Under the pieces are notes generated by a model. It had not been told where the DNA came from. It was given only the letters and a program-made list of their open reading frames with translations, and made no database searches. A stretch of DNA of 64,000 nucleotides from Nocardia transvalensis NBRC 15921 (GTDB taxonomy: Bacteria; Actinomycetota; Actinomycetes; Mycobacteriales; Mycobacteriaceae), in NCBI RefSeq assembly GCF_000308875.1, contig NZ_BAGL01000122.1:1-64000 (forward strand). The letters are read 5' to 3'. The translations under genes and the position numbers were made by a program. Positions 50,953 through 59,288 of this stretch are shown in pieces. Position 1 is the stretch's first letter. Every line of letters begins with the position of its first letter.

Positions 50953-51047
50953 ACCTTCGGCCTCCGTTCGCGGCCGCACTGGTAGTCGCCACAAAGTGCG
51001 GTCGGGGCGGCGGTCCGGGCTGTTAGCGTCGGACCCAGGAGGTGGCC

Positions 51048-52790
51048 ATGGCCGCAGAGCGGCGGTTCGATGTCGACGTGCTGATCGTCGGGTCCGGATT
51101 CGGTGGCAGCGTCACGGCGCTGCGGTTGGCGGAGAAGGGATACAGCGTCGCGGTCCTCGAGGCCGGACGCCGCTTCGCCGACGCGGACTTCGCGGCCACG
51201 AACTGGGATATGCGCCGCTACCTGTGGGCCCCGTGGCTGAAATGCTATGGGATTCAGCGCATTCACCGGCTGCGGGACTGTTTCATCCTCGCCGGGGCGG
51301 GTGTCGGCGGCGGCTCGCTGAACTACGCCAACACCCTCTACAAGCCGGGACCGGCGTTCTTCGGTGACAAACAGTGGGCCGACATCACCGAATGGGACGC
51401 CGAACTGAGCCCGCACTACGAGCAGGCGCAGGCGATGCTCGGAGTGGTCCGCAATCCGCACACCACGCCCGCCGACGAGATCATCCGATCGGTCGCCGAC
51501 GATATGGGCGTCGGCGACACCTACGTGCCGACGCCGGTGGGCGTCTACTTCGGCGAGCCCGGAAAGACCGTGCCGGACCCGTATTTCGGCGGCGTCGGCC
51601 CGGACCGCACCGGCTGTGTCGAATGCGGCGAATGCATGACCGGCTGCCGCCACGGCGCGAAGAACACACTCGTCAAGAACTACCTCGGGCTGGCCGAAAA
51701 GGCCGGCGCCCGAGTGCATCCGATGACGACGGTGACCGCGCTGCGCCCGCAGCCGGACGGCGGCTGGAAGGTCGACACCCGCCGCACCGGGGCCTGGGTG
51801 CGCCGCCGGCCGCGGACGTTCACCGCCCGGCACGTCGTGCTCGCCGCGGGCACGTGGGGAACCCAGCAGCTGCTGTTCCGCATGCGGGATTCCGGTGTGC
51901 TGCCGGATCTTTCGCCCCGGCTCGGAGTGCTCACGCGCACCAATTCCGAGGCCATCCTCGGCTCCGGCCGCACCCAGGTCGACCCCGGACTCGATCTCAC
52001 CGCGGGCGTCGCGATCACCTCGTCGTTCCACCCCACGGCCGACACCCACATCGAGCCGGTGCGGTACGGCAAGGGCTCCAACGCGATGGGGCTGTTGCAG
52101 ACCTATCTGGTCGACGGCGGCCGCCGGACCCCGCGCTGGGCCCGCGTGTTCGCGACGGCGTTCGCCCACCCGGTCATGACCGTGCGACTGCTGCGCACCC
52201 GGCAGTGGAGCGAGCGGACCCTGATCCTGCTGGTCATGCAGAGCCTGGACAATTCGATCACGACCTACACGACGCGCGGCCTGTTCGGCCGCCGCCGCGT
52301 CACCAGCAAACAGGGCTACGGCGAACCCAATCCGACGTGGATCCCGCCCGGGCACGAGGTGACCCGCCGGGTCTCCGAGAAGCTCGGCGCCACGCCCGGC
52401 AGCACCTGGCCCGACGTCTTCGGCGTGCCGATGACCGCGCACTTCATCGGCGGCTGCGTCATCGGCGACGATCCCGAGCACGGCGTCATCGATCCGTACC
52501 ACCGCGTCTGGGGCTATCCGACGCTGAGTGTCGTGGACGGATCGGCGATCTCGGCGAACCTCGGCGTCAACCCCTCGCTGACCATCGCGGCCCAGGCCGA
52601 GCGCGCGGCGGCCCTGTGGCCCAACCGCGACGAGGCCGACCCCCGCCCACCCATGGGCTCCCCCTACCGCCGCATCCCCCTCGTCCGTCCCCGGAACCCC
52701 GCCGTCCCCGCCGAAGCCCCAGCCGCCCTTCGCCTTCCGCTCTACGTGGTCCGGGACTCCGAGAACCAGAGTGGAGACCAATCCGCCTGA
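51048..52790 (+). CDS. choD: GMC-family flavoprotein oxidase, ChoD (cholesterol oxidase)-like
   Basis: A 580-residue FAD oxidoreductase like mycobacterial ChoD. VLIVGSGFGGSVTALRLAEK binds FAD near the N-terminus; LAGAGVGGGSLNYANTLYKP is the GMC signature. GTPGST-like and GCVIGDDPEHGVIDPYHRVW and SAISANLGVNPSLTIAAQAE form the C-terminal part. Cysteines 190, 193, 196 and 200 (GCVECGECMTGC) form a ferredoxin-like set. ATG 51048 has AGGAGG 5 nt upstream. Steroid oxidation is the family expectation; the ChoD type in mycobacteria is debated as a true cholesterol oxidase. No signal peptide. Confidence 0.9.
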   Translation: MAAERRFDVDVLIVGSGFGGSVTALRLAEKGYSVAVLEAGRRFADADFAATNWDMRRYLWAPWLKCYGIQRIHRLRDCFILAGAGVGGGSLNYANTLYKPGPAFFGDKQWADITEWDAELSPHYEQAQAMLGVVRNPHTTPADEIIRSVADDMGVGDTYVPTPVGVYFGEPGKTVPDPYFGGVGPDRTGCVECGECMTGCRHGAKNTLVKNYLGLAEKAGARVHPMTTVTALRPQPDGGWKVDTRRTGAWVRRRPRTFTARHVVLAAGTWGTQQLLFRMRDSGVLPDLSPRLGVLTRTNSEAILGSGRTQVDPGLDLTAGVAITSSFHPTADTHIEPVRYGKGSNAMGLLQTYLVDGGRRTPRWARVFATAFAHPVMTVRLLRTRQWSERTLILLVMQSLDNSITTYTTRGLFGRRRVTSKQGYGEPNPTWIPPGHEVTRRVSEKLGATPGSTWPDVFGVPMTAHFIGGCVIGDDPEHGVIDPYHRVWGYPTLSVVDGSAISANLGVNPSLTIAAQAERAAALWPNRDEADPRPPMGSPYRRIPLVRPRNPAVPAEAPAALRLPLYVVRDSENQSGDQSA

Positions 52791-52794
52791 GCTG

Positions 52795-53739
52795 CTACAT
52801 GTCGTGCTCCCAGCTGCCGCGCGTGTCGACGTCCGCGACGTCCGCCAGCGTCTCCAGCTCCGCGATCTCCTCGTCGGCGAGTTCGATGCCGCGGGCTCGG
52901 ACCAACCCGTCGATGTGAGCCGCCTTCGTGACCCCGATGATCGGGGTAGTGCCCTTGGCGATGGCCCAGGCGGTGGCAACGTCGGCGGCGGGCGCGCCGC
53001 GGTCCGCGCCGATCGCTCCCATCCTTTCGATCAGCGCCTGCAGCCGGGGCAGGATGCCGTTGTACACGGCCGCCCGGCCGCTGCCCTCCGGCAACGGATG
53101 GGCCGGGCTGTATCTGCCGGTCAGCGCGCCTTGCTCGAGAACCATGTAGGAAAAGAACCGCACGTCGTGCGCGCGGCAGTGCTCGAGGATGCCCGCGCGC
53201 TCGGAACTCCGGTACAGGAGGCTGTAGTGGTTCTGGACCGCCTCCACCCGGAAGCCGGCCTCGCCGAGAATCCGGTCGGCGAGGGCGATCTCCTCCATAG
53301 TGTGGTTCGAGACGCCGACATGTTTGATCCTGCCGCGCCGCAGCAGCGGAATCAGGAGAGGAGTCCACCGGGCCACGTCGGCAGGGTTGTGGATCCAATA
53401 CAGATCCAGGTAGTCCGTGCCCAGGCGGTCGAGGCTCTGCTCCAGCATGTCCGCGACCGGATCGTCGCCGTCGCCCGCGAGCTGCGGGGTGAACTTCGTC
53501 GACAGCTGATACTCGGTGCGGGAGAAGCCCTTCAACGCCTGCGCGAGGACCTCCTCCGAGTGGCCCATGCCGTACACCACCGCAGTGTCCCACAGAGTGA
53601 ACCCGTTCGATTGCGCCTTCTCGACGACCTCTCGCAGGCCGGACGCGGTGAGCCGGCTGCCGAAATAGCCGTCGCCCACCTCGCCGCTGTCTCCCCAGGC
53701 CCACGTGCCCAGCGCCACCGCCGGGGTCCTGCTCGTCAT
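52795..53739 (-). CDS. Aldo/keto reductase
   Basis: A 314-residue TIM-barrel NADPH oxidoreductase. WDTAVVYGMGHSEEV gives the catalytic Asp and Tyr, STKFTP the Lys and YWIHNP the His. KHVGVSNHTMEEIALADRIL and the C-terminal GTTPIIGVTKAAHIDGLV bind cofactor. ATG 53739 has GGAGG about 9 nt upstream. It is divergent from an XRE regulator; a GGGGGGT dyad lies between. The stop is 5 bp from the convergent ChoD-like stop. Confidence 0.9.
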   Translation of the reverse strand: MTSRTPAVALGTWAWGDSGEVGDGYFGSRLTASGLREVVEKAQSNGFTLWDTAVVYGMGHSEEVLAQALKGFSRTEYQLSTKFTPQLAGDGDDPVADMLEQSLDRLGTDYLDLYWIHNPADVARWTPLLIPLLRRGRIKHVGVSNHTMEEIALADRILGEAGFRVEAVQNHYSLLYRSSERAGILEHCRAHDVRFFSYMVLEQGALTGRYSPAHPLPEGSGRAAVYNGILPRLQALIERMGAIGADRGAPAADVATAWAIAKGTTPIIGVTKAAHIDGLVRARGIELADEEIAELETLADVADVDTRGSWEHDM

Positions 53740-53842
53740 ATCGCCTACCTCCAGTCTCGTTTCCCGGCACCACCGGGATCGTGTCGGAATGTTCGATCCC
53801 CAGCAGACCGCGATGGCCGCCACCGGAGAAGGTCGCGTTCAT

Positions 53843-53865
53843 GGGGGGTATGACCTCGACCCCCC
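53843..53865. promoter_or_regulatory. Inverted repeat GGGGGGT-N9-ACCCCCC
   Basis: Perfect 7-bp arms between the divergent aldo/keto reductase and XRE genes, 33 bp before the XRE start. Probable operator of the XRE regulator. Confidence 0.5.
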
Positions 53866-53897
53866 TCGCGCCGTAATCGGTGGCTACCGTGAACGAC

Positions 53898-54794
53898 ATG
53901 GACCAGCAGCCCGGACATCGCGGCGAAGTCCGGCATTTCCTCGCCAGTCGGCGCGCCAAGATCACCCCGGCACAGGCCGGGCTGCCGACCAACTCCCGTC
54001 GCCGGGTCGCCGGGCTGCGGCGTGAGGAGGTCGCCGTCCTGGCAGGGGTGAGCACGGAGTGGTATACGCGGCTGGAGAAGGGGCACATCGGCGGCGTGTC
54101 CGAAGACGTTCTCGCCGCGGTCGCTCGCGCTCTGCAACTGGACGACGACGAACGCACCTACCTGTTCGATCTGGCTCGGTCCTCACGGCCCGCGAGTCGC
54201 ACACCGGCGCGTCGCCGGGACGTCGAGGTCCCGCCTCAGGTGGGGTGGCTGCTCGACTCCATGACGATGTCCTCGGCGTTCGTCCGCAACGGCCGCACGG
54301 ACGTCGTAGCAAGCAACCCCCTGGCCCGAGCCCTGCACGCGCCGATGTTCGACAGCGCCACCGTCGACCGGCGCGGCCGCCCCAACATCGCCCGCTACGT
54401 CTTCCTCGACCCCGGCGCCCGCGACTTCTTCGTCGACTGGGACGCCGCCGGCAACGCCACCGCCGCCCTGCTGCGCGCCGAGGCCGCGCGCGAGCCCAGC
54501 GACCGGGCACTGCGCGCACTCATCGGCGAGCTGTGCACCCTCAGCCCCGAATTCCGCGGACTATGGGCCGCCCACGACGTCCTGATCCGCCACGACGGCA
54601 TCAAACGGCTCCGGCACCCCGACGTCGGCGACCTGGAACTGACCTTCCAGTCCCTCGACCTGCCGCTGTCCGGCCGAGCCGTGCACAACCTGATCACCTA
54701 CACCGCCGAACCCGGCACCGCCTCCGAAGACCGGCTCACCCTCCTCGCCAGCTGGGCGGCTACGCAATCACGGGCGGCGCGCCAGCCCGAGTGA
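53898..54794 (+). CDS. XRE-family regulator with MmyB-like ligand-binding domain
   Basis: A 298-residue regulator. Helix-turn-helix in residues 10-75 (RRRVAGLRREEVAVLAGVST, EWYTRLEKGHIGGVSEDVLA) and a C-terminal PAS-like MmyB domain (VGWLLDSMTMSSAFVRNGRT, DVVASNPLARALHAPMF, LTFQSLDLP). This family in actinomycetes binds fatty acids and controls adjacent oxidoreductases. Start uncertain: ATG 53898, GTG 53889 and GTG 53880 are all in frame. The divergent aldo/keto reductase is the likely target. Confidence 0.92.
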   Translation: MDQQPGHRGEVRHFLASRRAKITPAQAGLPTNSRRRVAGLRREEVAVLAGVSTEWYTRLEKGHIGGVSEDVLAAVARALQLDDDERTYLFDLARSSRPASRTPARRRDVEVPPQVGWLLDSMTMSSAFVRNGRTDVVASNPLARALHAPMFDSATVDRRGRPNIARYVFLDPGARDFFVDWDAAGNATAALLRAEAAREPSDRALRALIGELCTLSPEFRGLWAAHDVLIRHDGIKRLRHPDVGDLELTFQSLDLPLSGRAVHNLITYTAEPGTASEDRLTLLASWAATQSRAARQPE

Positions 54795-54810
54795 CGGGTT
54801 ACGGCAAAGG

Positions 54811-56214
54811 TCATTTCCACGCGAGGGCTTCGCCGAGGATACGGGCGGCGTCGGGGAAGGCCCCCGGTCCCGGGCCGGAGTAGTTGAGGCGCAGGTAGGG
54901 GCCCGTAGGTTCGGCGGGAAACCATTCGGTTCCTGCCGCGACTATGACGCCCGCGGCCTCGCAGTCGCGGACCAGTACGTCCAGGTCGGTGGTGTCGGGT
55001 AGCCGGACCCAGAGGTTGAGGCCGCCCGCCGGGACCTGGTCCACCTGTGCGGCGGGGACATGGTCGCGCAGGGCTCCGACGAGTAGATCGCGGCGCGAGA
55101 GGAGCTGTCGGCGGACCGTGCGCAGGTGGGTCCGCCAGGCGGGCTGGGTGACGACGTCGAGGGCTACCGCCTGCAGGACGCCGCTGACATACATGGATTC
55201 GGCCTGGACGTCGGCGAGGATGCGCTCGCGGGCGGGGCCGCGCGCGATCATGCCCGCGACGCGCACGGCCGGCGACACGCTCTTGGTCAGCGAGCGCAGA
55301 TAGACCACGTGCCCGCCGTCGTCGCGCGCGGCGAGCGGGGCCGGATCGGCGGTGAGCGCGAGATCGTGCGCCCAGTCGTCCTCGATCAGGAACGCGCCGT
55401 GCCGGCGGACGGTGTCGAGCACCTCGTCGGCCAGCGACGAATTCCAGTGCGCGCCGGTAGGATTCGCGAAGGTGGGCTGGGCATAGAACGCTCGCGCCCC
55501 GGTGCGCTCGAAGGCGCGCGACAGCTCCGCCGGATCCGGGCCGTGCATACCGCTGGGCACGGGCACGATCTGTACCCCCGCCTGATGGGCGGCCAGGATC
55601 GCGCCCCAGTAGGTGGGCGACTCCATGAGCAGGGGACGCCCCGAGCCCACCAGCGCGCGGAAGGCGGTATTGAGCCCGCTCTGACTGCCCGGCAGGATCA
55701 CCGCGTCGCCCGGCGCGGGCGGTGCCACACCCGCCGGGGCGGCCGCGCCGAGTTCGGTGGCGAACCACGCCTGCAACTCCGGCAGGCCCGCGGCCGGCGG
55801 CCTGGCCGTGACCGCCGCGCCGCGAGCCGCGCGCGTGAAGGCGGCGCGAACCAGGCGCTCCGGCAACAACTCTCGATCGGGATAGCCCGAATGCAGGGCG
55901 ATCACATCGTTCGGCGCGGTGCGCAAGGCAGTCGACAGCCGCGCGCCCCGGACGCGCGGCGATCCGAGCGCGGCCGTCTGCCAGCCGTAGTCGTGCGGGC
56001 GGGCGATGCTTACCGCGCGCACGAAAGTGCCTACGCCGGGCCGACTCTCGATCATTCCCTGCGCGGTCAGTGTCCGCAGCGCCTTCTGCACCGTGACCGG
56101 GCTCGCGCCGTACCGGGTGACCAGTGTCCGGGTCGAGGGCAGCTGGGCGCCGGGCGCAGCGGTGGCGATCCAGTCGCGCAACGCGGCGACGACACCACCG
56201 CGCCGGCCGGTCAC
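54811..56214 (-). CDS. MocR/GntR regulator with PLP aminotransferase-like domain
   Basis: A 467-residue MocR-type protein. An N-terminal winged helix (AQLPSTRTLVTRYGASPVTV, QKALRTLTAQGMIESRPGVG) is followed by a class I aminotransferase-like domain with ESPTYWGAI, EDDWAHDLAL and the PLP lysine in SLTKSVSPAVRVAG. It probably senses an amine or PLP-linked ligand. GTG 56214 is the start. Its 5' end abuts the remnant of a divergent EamA transporter, the usual partner and target of such regulators. Confidence 0.9.
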   Translation of the reverse strand: MTGRRGGVVAALRDWIATAAPGAQLPSTRTLVTRYGASPVTVQKALRTLTAQGMIESRPGVGTFVRAVSIARPHDYGWQTAALGSPRVRGARLSTALRTAPNDVIALHSGYPDRELLPERLVRAAFTRAARGAAVTARPPAAGLPELQAWFATELGAAAPAGVAPPAPGDAVILPGSQSGLNTAFRALVGSGRPLLMESPTYWGAILAAHQAGVQIVPVPSGMHGPDPAELSRAFERTGARAFYAQPTFANPTGAHWNSSLADEVLDTVRRHGAFLIEDDWAHDLALTADPAPLAARDDGGHVVYLRSLTKSVSPAVRVAGMIARGPARERILADVQAESMYVSGVLQAVALDVVTQPAWRTHLRTVRRQLLSRRDLLVGALRDHVPAAQVDQVPAGGLNLWVRLPDTTDLDVLVRDCEAAGVIVAAGTEWFPAEPTGPYLRLNYSGPGPGAFPDAARILGEALAWK

Positions 56215-56789
56215 AGCGCCGTCGTGATCGCCCTGCTGCCCGCCGCGACCGCCGTGACGGCCGTGCTGCGCGGGCACGAGCGGCCGCCGTCGTCTTCGCG
56301 GCGGTGCAGGGCGACGGGCTGGGCGGGTTGCGCCCGTCGGATCTGCTGTTGTTCGGCGCGGTCGTCGCGGCCGCGATCGGCTATGCCGAGGGCGGGCTGC
56401 TGGCCCGCGAACTCGGCGCCTGGCAGACGGTGTCCTGGGCGCTGGTCCTCGCCGCGCCGCTGATGATCGCCCTCACGGTCGCCTCGGCGCTGCGGCACCA
56501 CCCGGGCGGTGGCCCGTCCGCGTGGTTCGCCTTCGCCTACCTGGCGGTGGTCAGCATGTATCTCGGCTTCTTCGCCTGGTACCGCGGTCTGGCGATCGGG
56601 CCGATGTCGCGGGTCAGCCAGGTTCAGCTGGTCCAGCCCGTGCTGACCATCGGCTGGGCAGCGCTACTCCTGCACGAGGATCTCACCTGGCCCACGGTCG
56701 TCGGCGGCCTCGCCGTGATCGCCTGCGCCGCCACCACGGTCCGCGCCCGCGTACGGACGAAAAGCGTTCGGGTGGAGCGGGATTCGTGA
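56209..56789 (+). pseudogene. EamA (DMT) transporter remnant, N-terminus lost and frame shifted
   Basis: The conserved EamA segment GHSAVVIALLPAATAVTAVL is encoded from 56209 in one frame, next to the MocR start. After RGHER the homology moves to another frame near 56286 (AVVFAAVQGDGLGGLRPSDL) and runs to a TGA at 56787-56789, ending LVQPVLTIGWAALLLHEDLT and the last helix. So the first half (about 80-90 residues) is absent and about 15-18 residues plus a frameshift lie between. About five helices remain. A functional short protein starting later is possible but unlikely. Confidence 0.7.
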
Positions 56790-56792
56790 CGG

Positions 56793-57194
56793 TCAGAAGC
56801 GGAAGACCGCTCCCGCGCCCTCCTGAACGCAGCTGCTGGCGAAGGTGTGCTGATACTCGACCGGGCGGCCGTGCCGGGCGCCGGTGGCCGTGACGGTGAC
56901 CGGATCCCAGATCATCGTGCACATGGTGTGGGAATCCTGGGTGGCGAGGGCGTCGAGGTCGCCGTCGGTGGCGGCCAGTTCCTGGCAGGCGGCGTCGGCA
57001 TCGGGGTGGGATCCACCGGACGGGTCGCAGGTCAGCGTGACCTCCCGCACCGCGGGCGCACCACCTTCGCCGCGTGCCACCGACAGGGTGAGCTGCGTGT
57101 CCGGTCCCGGATCGGCGCCGGCCGGGACGGCGAGCGCGGCGCTCGCGAGAAGTACGCCGGACGCGGTGAGCAGGGTTCGGAACGAGACGCGCAT
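56793..57194 (-). CDS. Secreted subtilisin-inhibitor-like (SSI, I16) protein
   Basis: A 133-residue precursor with a signal peptide (MRVSFRTLLTASGVLLASAA, cleavage near GAD). The mature protein shows the SSI pattern: REVTLTCDPSGGSHPDADAA CQEL, CTMIWDPVTVTA and YQHTFASSC. By alignment of that loop the reactive bond is Met94-Ile95, implying inhibition of subtilisin-like or chymotrypsin-like serine proteases. Four cysteines form the two expected disulfides. It is divergent from the EEP gene. Confidence 0.88.
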   Translation of the reverse strand: MRVSFRTLLTASGVLLASAALAVPAGADPGPDTQLTLSVARGEGGAPAVREVTLTCDPSGGSHPDADAACQELAATDGDLDALATQDSHTMCTMIWDPVTVTATGARHGRPVEYQHTFASSCVQEGAGAVFRF

Positions 57195-57259
57195 ACGAGT
57201 GTGTCTTCCGCGCGGGCCCCGGCGTTACGCTGGGCACCCGGCCCGGCTTGGTAATCGAC

Positions 57260-58243
57260 ATGCCACGTGTTTGCCTTGTGGGCGTGTTGTCGAGGGTGAT
57301 TCGGGTCGGTGCCGGTGTGATCGCGTGGATCGCGACGCTGACGGGGGCGGCCGGGATCGCCTTGCATTTCAGCAGGCTGGGCTCGCGGGTCGTCGTACTG
57401 GCCGCGTCCGGTGCGCCGTATCTGATGGGCGCGGCGCTGATCGGGGTCGTGGGGTTCGCGGCACTGCGGAGCTGGCGCAGCGCGGCGGTGGCGGTCGTGG
57501 TCGCGGTGATCGGCGCGTGGATCGTGGTCCCGCTGTATATCGAACGGTCCGGTAGCGGCGACGGTCCCGAGCTGACCGTCATGCAGTCCAATCTCCTGTT
57601 CGACGGCGCGGATCCCGCCGCGGTCGTCGACGAGGTGCGCGCACGGAACATCAGCCTGCTGACCGTGAACGAACTCACCCCGGCGGCGGTGGCGGGCCTC
57701 GGTCGGGCCGGACTCGACGGGCTGCTGCCCTTCCGCCATCTCTCCCCGGGACGGACCGGGGCGGGGACCGGGATCTGGAGTGCCTACCCGCTGTCGGACA
57801 CCGTCGAGTACGACGGGTTCGTCCTCAACCAGCTGTCGGCGACGGCGACCGTGCCGGGCGCCGGACCGGTGACGGTGTACGCCTTCCATCCGGTGCCGCC
57901 GGTCTTCGGCACCCAGGTCTGGAGCGACGAGCTGTCCCGGCTGCACGCCATCATCGACCGCGCGCCGCGGGACCGTCCGGTGATCGTGGGGGCGGATTTC
58001 AACGCCACCTACGACCACGCGCAATTCCGTGCGATGCTGTCCGGCCGCTACGCCGACGCCGCCGAACAGGCGGGTGCCGGATACCTCGCCACCTATCCCA
58101 CCGACAAACGCTGGCCACCGCTGGTCGGCATCGACCACATCCTGCTCTCCCGGGGCCACGCCGCGACGGTCGAGACGGCGAGAATTCCCGGTGCCGACCA
58201 CCGCGCCCTGATAGCGCGCGTCCGGCTGGATAGCGAACGGTGA
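57260..58243 (+). CDS. Membrane-anchored endonuclease/exonuclease/phosphatase family protein
   Basis: A 327-residue protein. Two or three N-terminal helices (IRVGAGVIAWIATLTGAAGI, AAVAVVVAVIGAWIVVPLYI) precede an EEP domain from about residue 105. QSNLLF, LTVNELTP, FHPVPP, VGADFNATYD, GIDHILLS and ADHRALIARV supply the metal and catalytic residues. The domain is likely extracytoplasmic; substrates in this family range from nucleic acids to phospholipids. ATG 57260 is chosen; TTG 57248 is also in frame. Its stop is 1 bp from the convergent next gene. Confidence 0.85.
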   Translation: MPRVCLVGVLSRVIRVGAGVIAWIATLTGAAGIALHFSRLGSRVVVLAASGAPYLMGAALIGVVGFAALRSWRSAAVAVVVAVIGAWIVVPLYIERSGSGDGPELTVMQSNLLFDGADPAAVVDEVRARNISLLTVNELTPAAVAGLGRAGLDGLLPFRHLSPGRTGAGTGIWSAYPLSDTVEYDGFVLNQLSATATVPGAGPVTVYAFHPVPPVFGTQVWSDELSRLHAIIDRAPRDRPVIVGADFNATYDHAQFRAMLSGRYADAAEQAGAGYLATYPTDKRWPPLVGIDHILLSRGHAATVETARIPGADHRALIARVRLDSER

Positions 58244-58244
58244 C

Positions 58245-59198
58245 TCAGGGAGTCGCGGTGCGCGCGTCGGGATCGAAGGCGCCGGGCACCTCGTAGATCT
58301 GCCCGGTGAACGTCGCCGCGAACAGCCGTCCCGCGGAGAAGCCGCCGGTGCCGCGGCCGTAGCTGACGACGCTGGTGAGACCGCTGCCCGTGCCGAGGAG
58401 GCAGTAGGTGTTCGGCGCGTCGATGCGGACGATCCGGCCGGACGGGTTGAGCGGCACGACCGGCCGGTCCAGCGAATCCAGGGTCAGCCCGTCCGGTGCG
58501 GCGGTGCTGTCGGCCCCGCCGAGATCGAGGAGCGATTGCGGAGCGCCCGGTGCGGCGATCGGGATCCGGCTGACGCCAGGATTCGCGAAAGTGCGTGATA
58601 CGTACAGGTATTGGTCCCCGGAGCCAAGGACCGCGCCGTTGGCGCTGGGCAGCTGCGCCCAGTCGGCCTGGACCGCGCCGTTCGGGGCGACCCGGCCGAC
58701 GAGGCTGCCGAAGTCGTTGGTTGCGTAGACGGTGCCGTCGGCGGCGACATCCATCCCGTTGGCGGCGCTGAGACCCGCGGCGAACGGCAGCGGCGCGCCC
58801 GTCTCGGGGTCCAGCCGCACGATTCCCGCCTGCCGCAGCGCGTCTCCGGCGAGTACCCGGGCGTCGGCGCCGTACCCGGCCAGCAGCGAGCCGTCGGGCG
58901 CCCAGGCGAGCGCGCCGGCGCCGCCGCTGGGGACGGTCGCGATCGGGACCGCGGGGGCGCCGGGGGCGTCGATCCGGAATATCCGGCCCGTGGTGATGTC
59001 GGTGGTGTAGGCGCGGCCGCCGGCGTCGACCGTCAGTCCCTCCAGCGCGGCGCCGGGGACCGACGCGACCGGGATCGTCGCCTGCCCCGCACCCGGGCAG
59101 ACCGCCTCGGCCTGCGCGGAGGGGGCCGCGACGGCGCTCGTCGCACCCGCGAGGACCAGCGAGGCAAGGGCCGTGATCACTTTCCGCATGCCGTCCAT
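58245..59198 (-). CDS. Secreted SMP-30/beta-propeller-like protein
   Basis: A 317-residue precursor with a signal peptide (MRKVITALASLVLAGATSAV, cleavage after AQA). Repeated propeller blades (LEGLTVDAGGRAYTTDITTG, NGMDVAADGTVYATNDFGSL, PDGLTLDSLDRPVVPLN) resemble SMP-30/gluconolactonase and NHL proteins. Two cysteines may pair. A lactonase or a binding function is possible; a catalytic set is not certain. AGAGGTG precedes ATG 59198. It may share a transcript with the upstream acyltransferase gene (90-bp gap). Confidence 0.8.
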   Translation of the reverse strand: MDGMRKVITALASLVLAGATSAVAAPSAQAEAVCPGAGQATIPVASVPGAALEGLTVDAGGRAYTTDITTGRIFRIDAPGAPAVPIATVPSGGAGALAWAPDGSLLAGYGADARVLAGDALRQAGIVRLDPETGAPLPFAAGLSAANGMDVAADGTVYATNDFGSLVGRVAPNGAVQADWAQLPSANGAVLGSGDQYLYVSRTFANPGVSRIPIAAPGAPQSLLDLGGADSTAAPDGLTLDSLDRPVVPLNPSGRIVRIDAPNTYCLLGTGSGLTSVVSYGRGTGGFSAGRLFAATFTGQIYEVPGAFDPDARTATP

Positions 59199-59288
59199 CA
59201 CACACCTCTCCGTGTCCGCTGTCGATGCGCCCCGCCGTTCGCGGTAGGGGTCTTGCACGGGAGGCACGGTCCCGGTAGGTGTGGCGGT

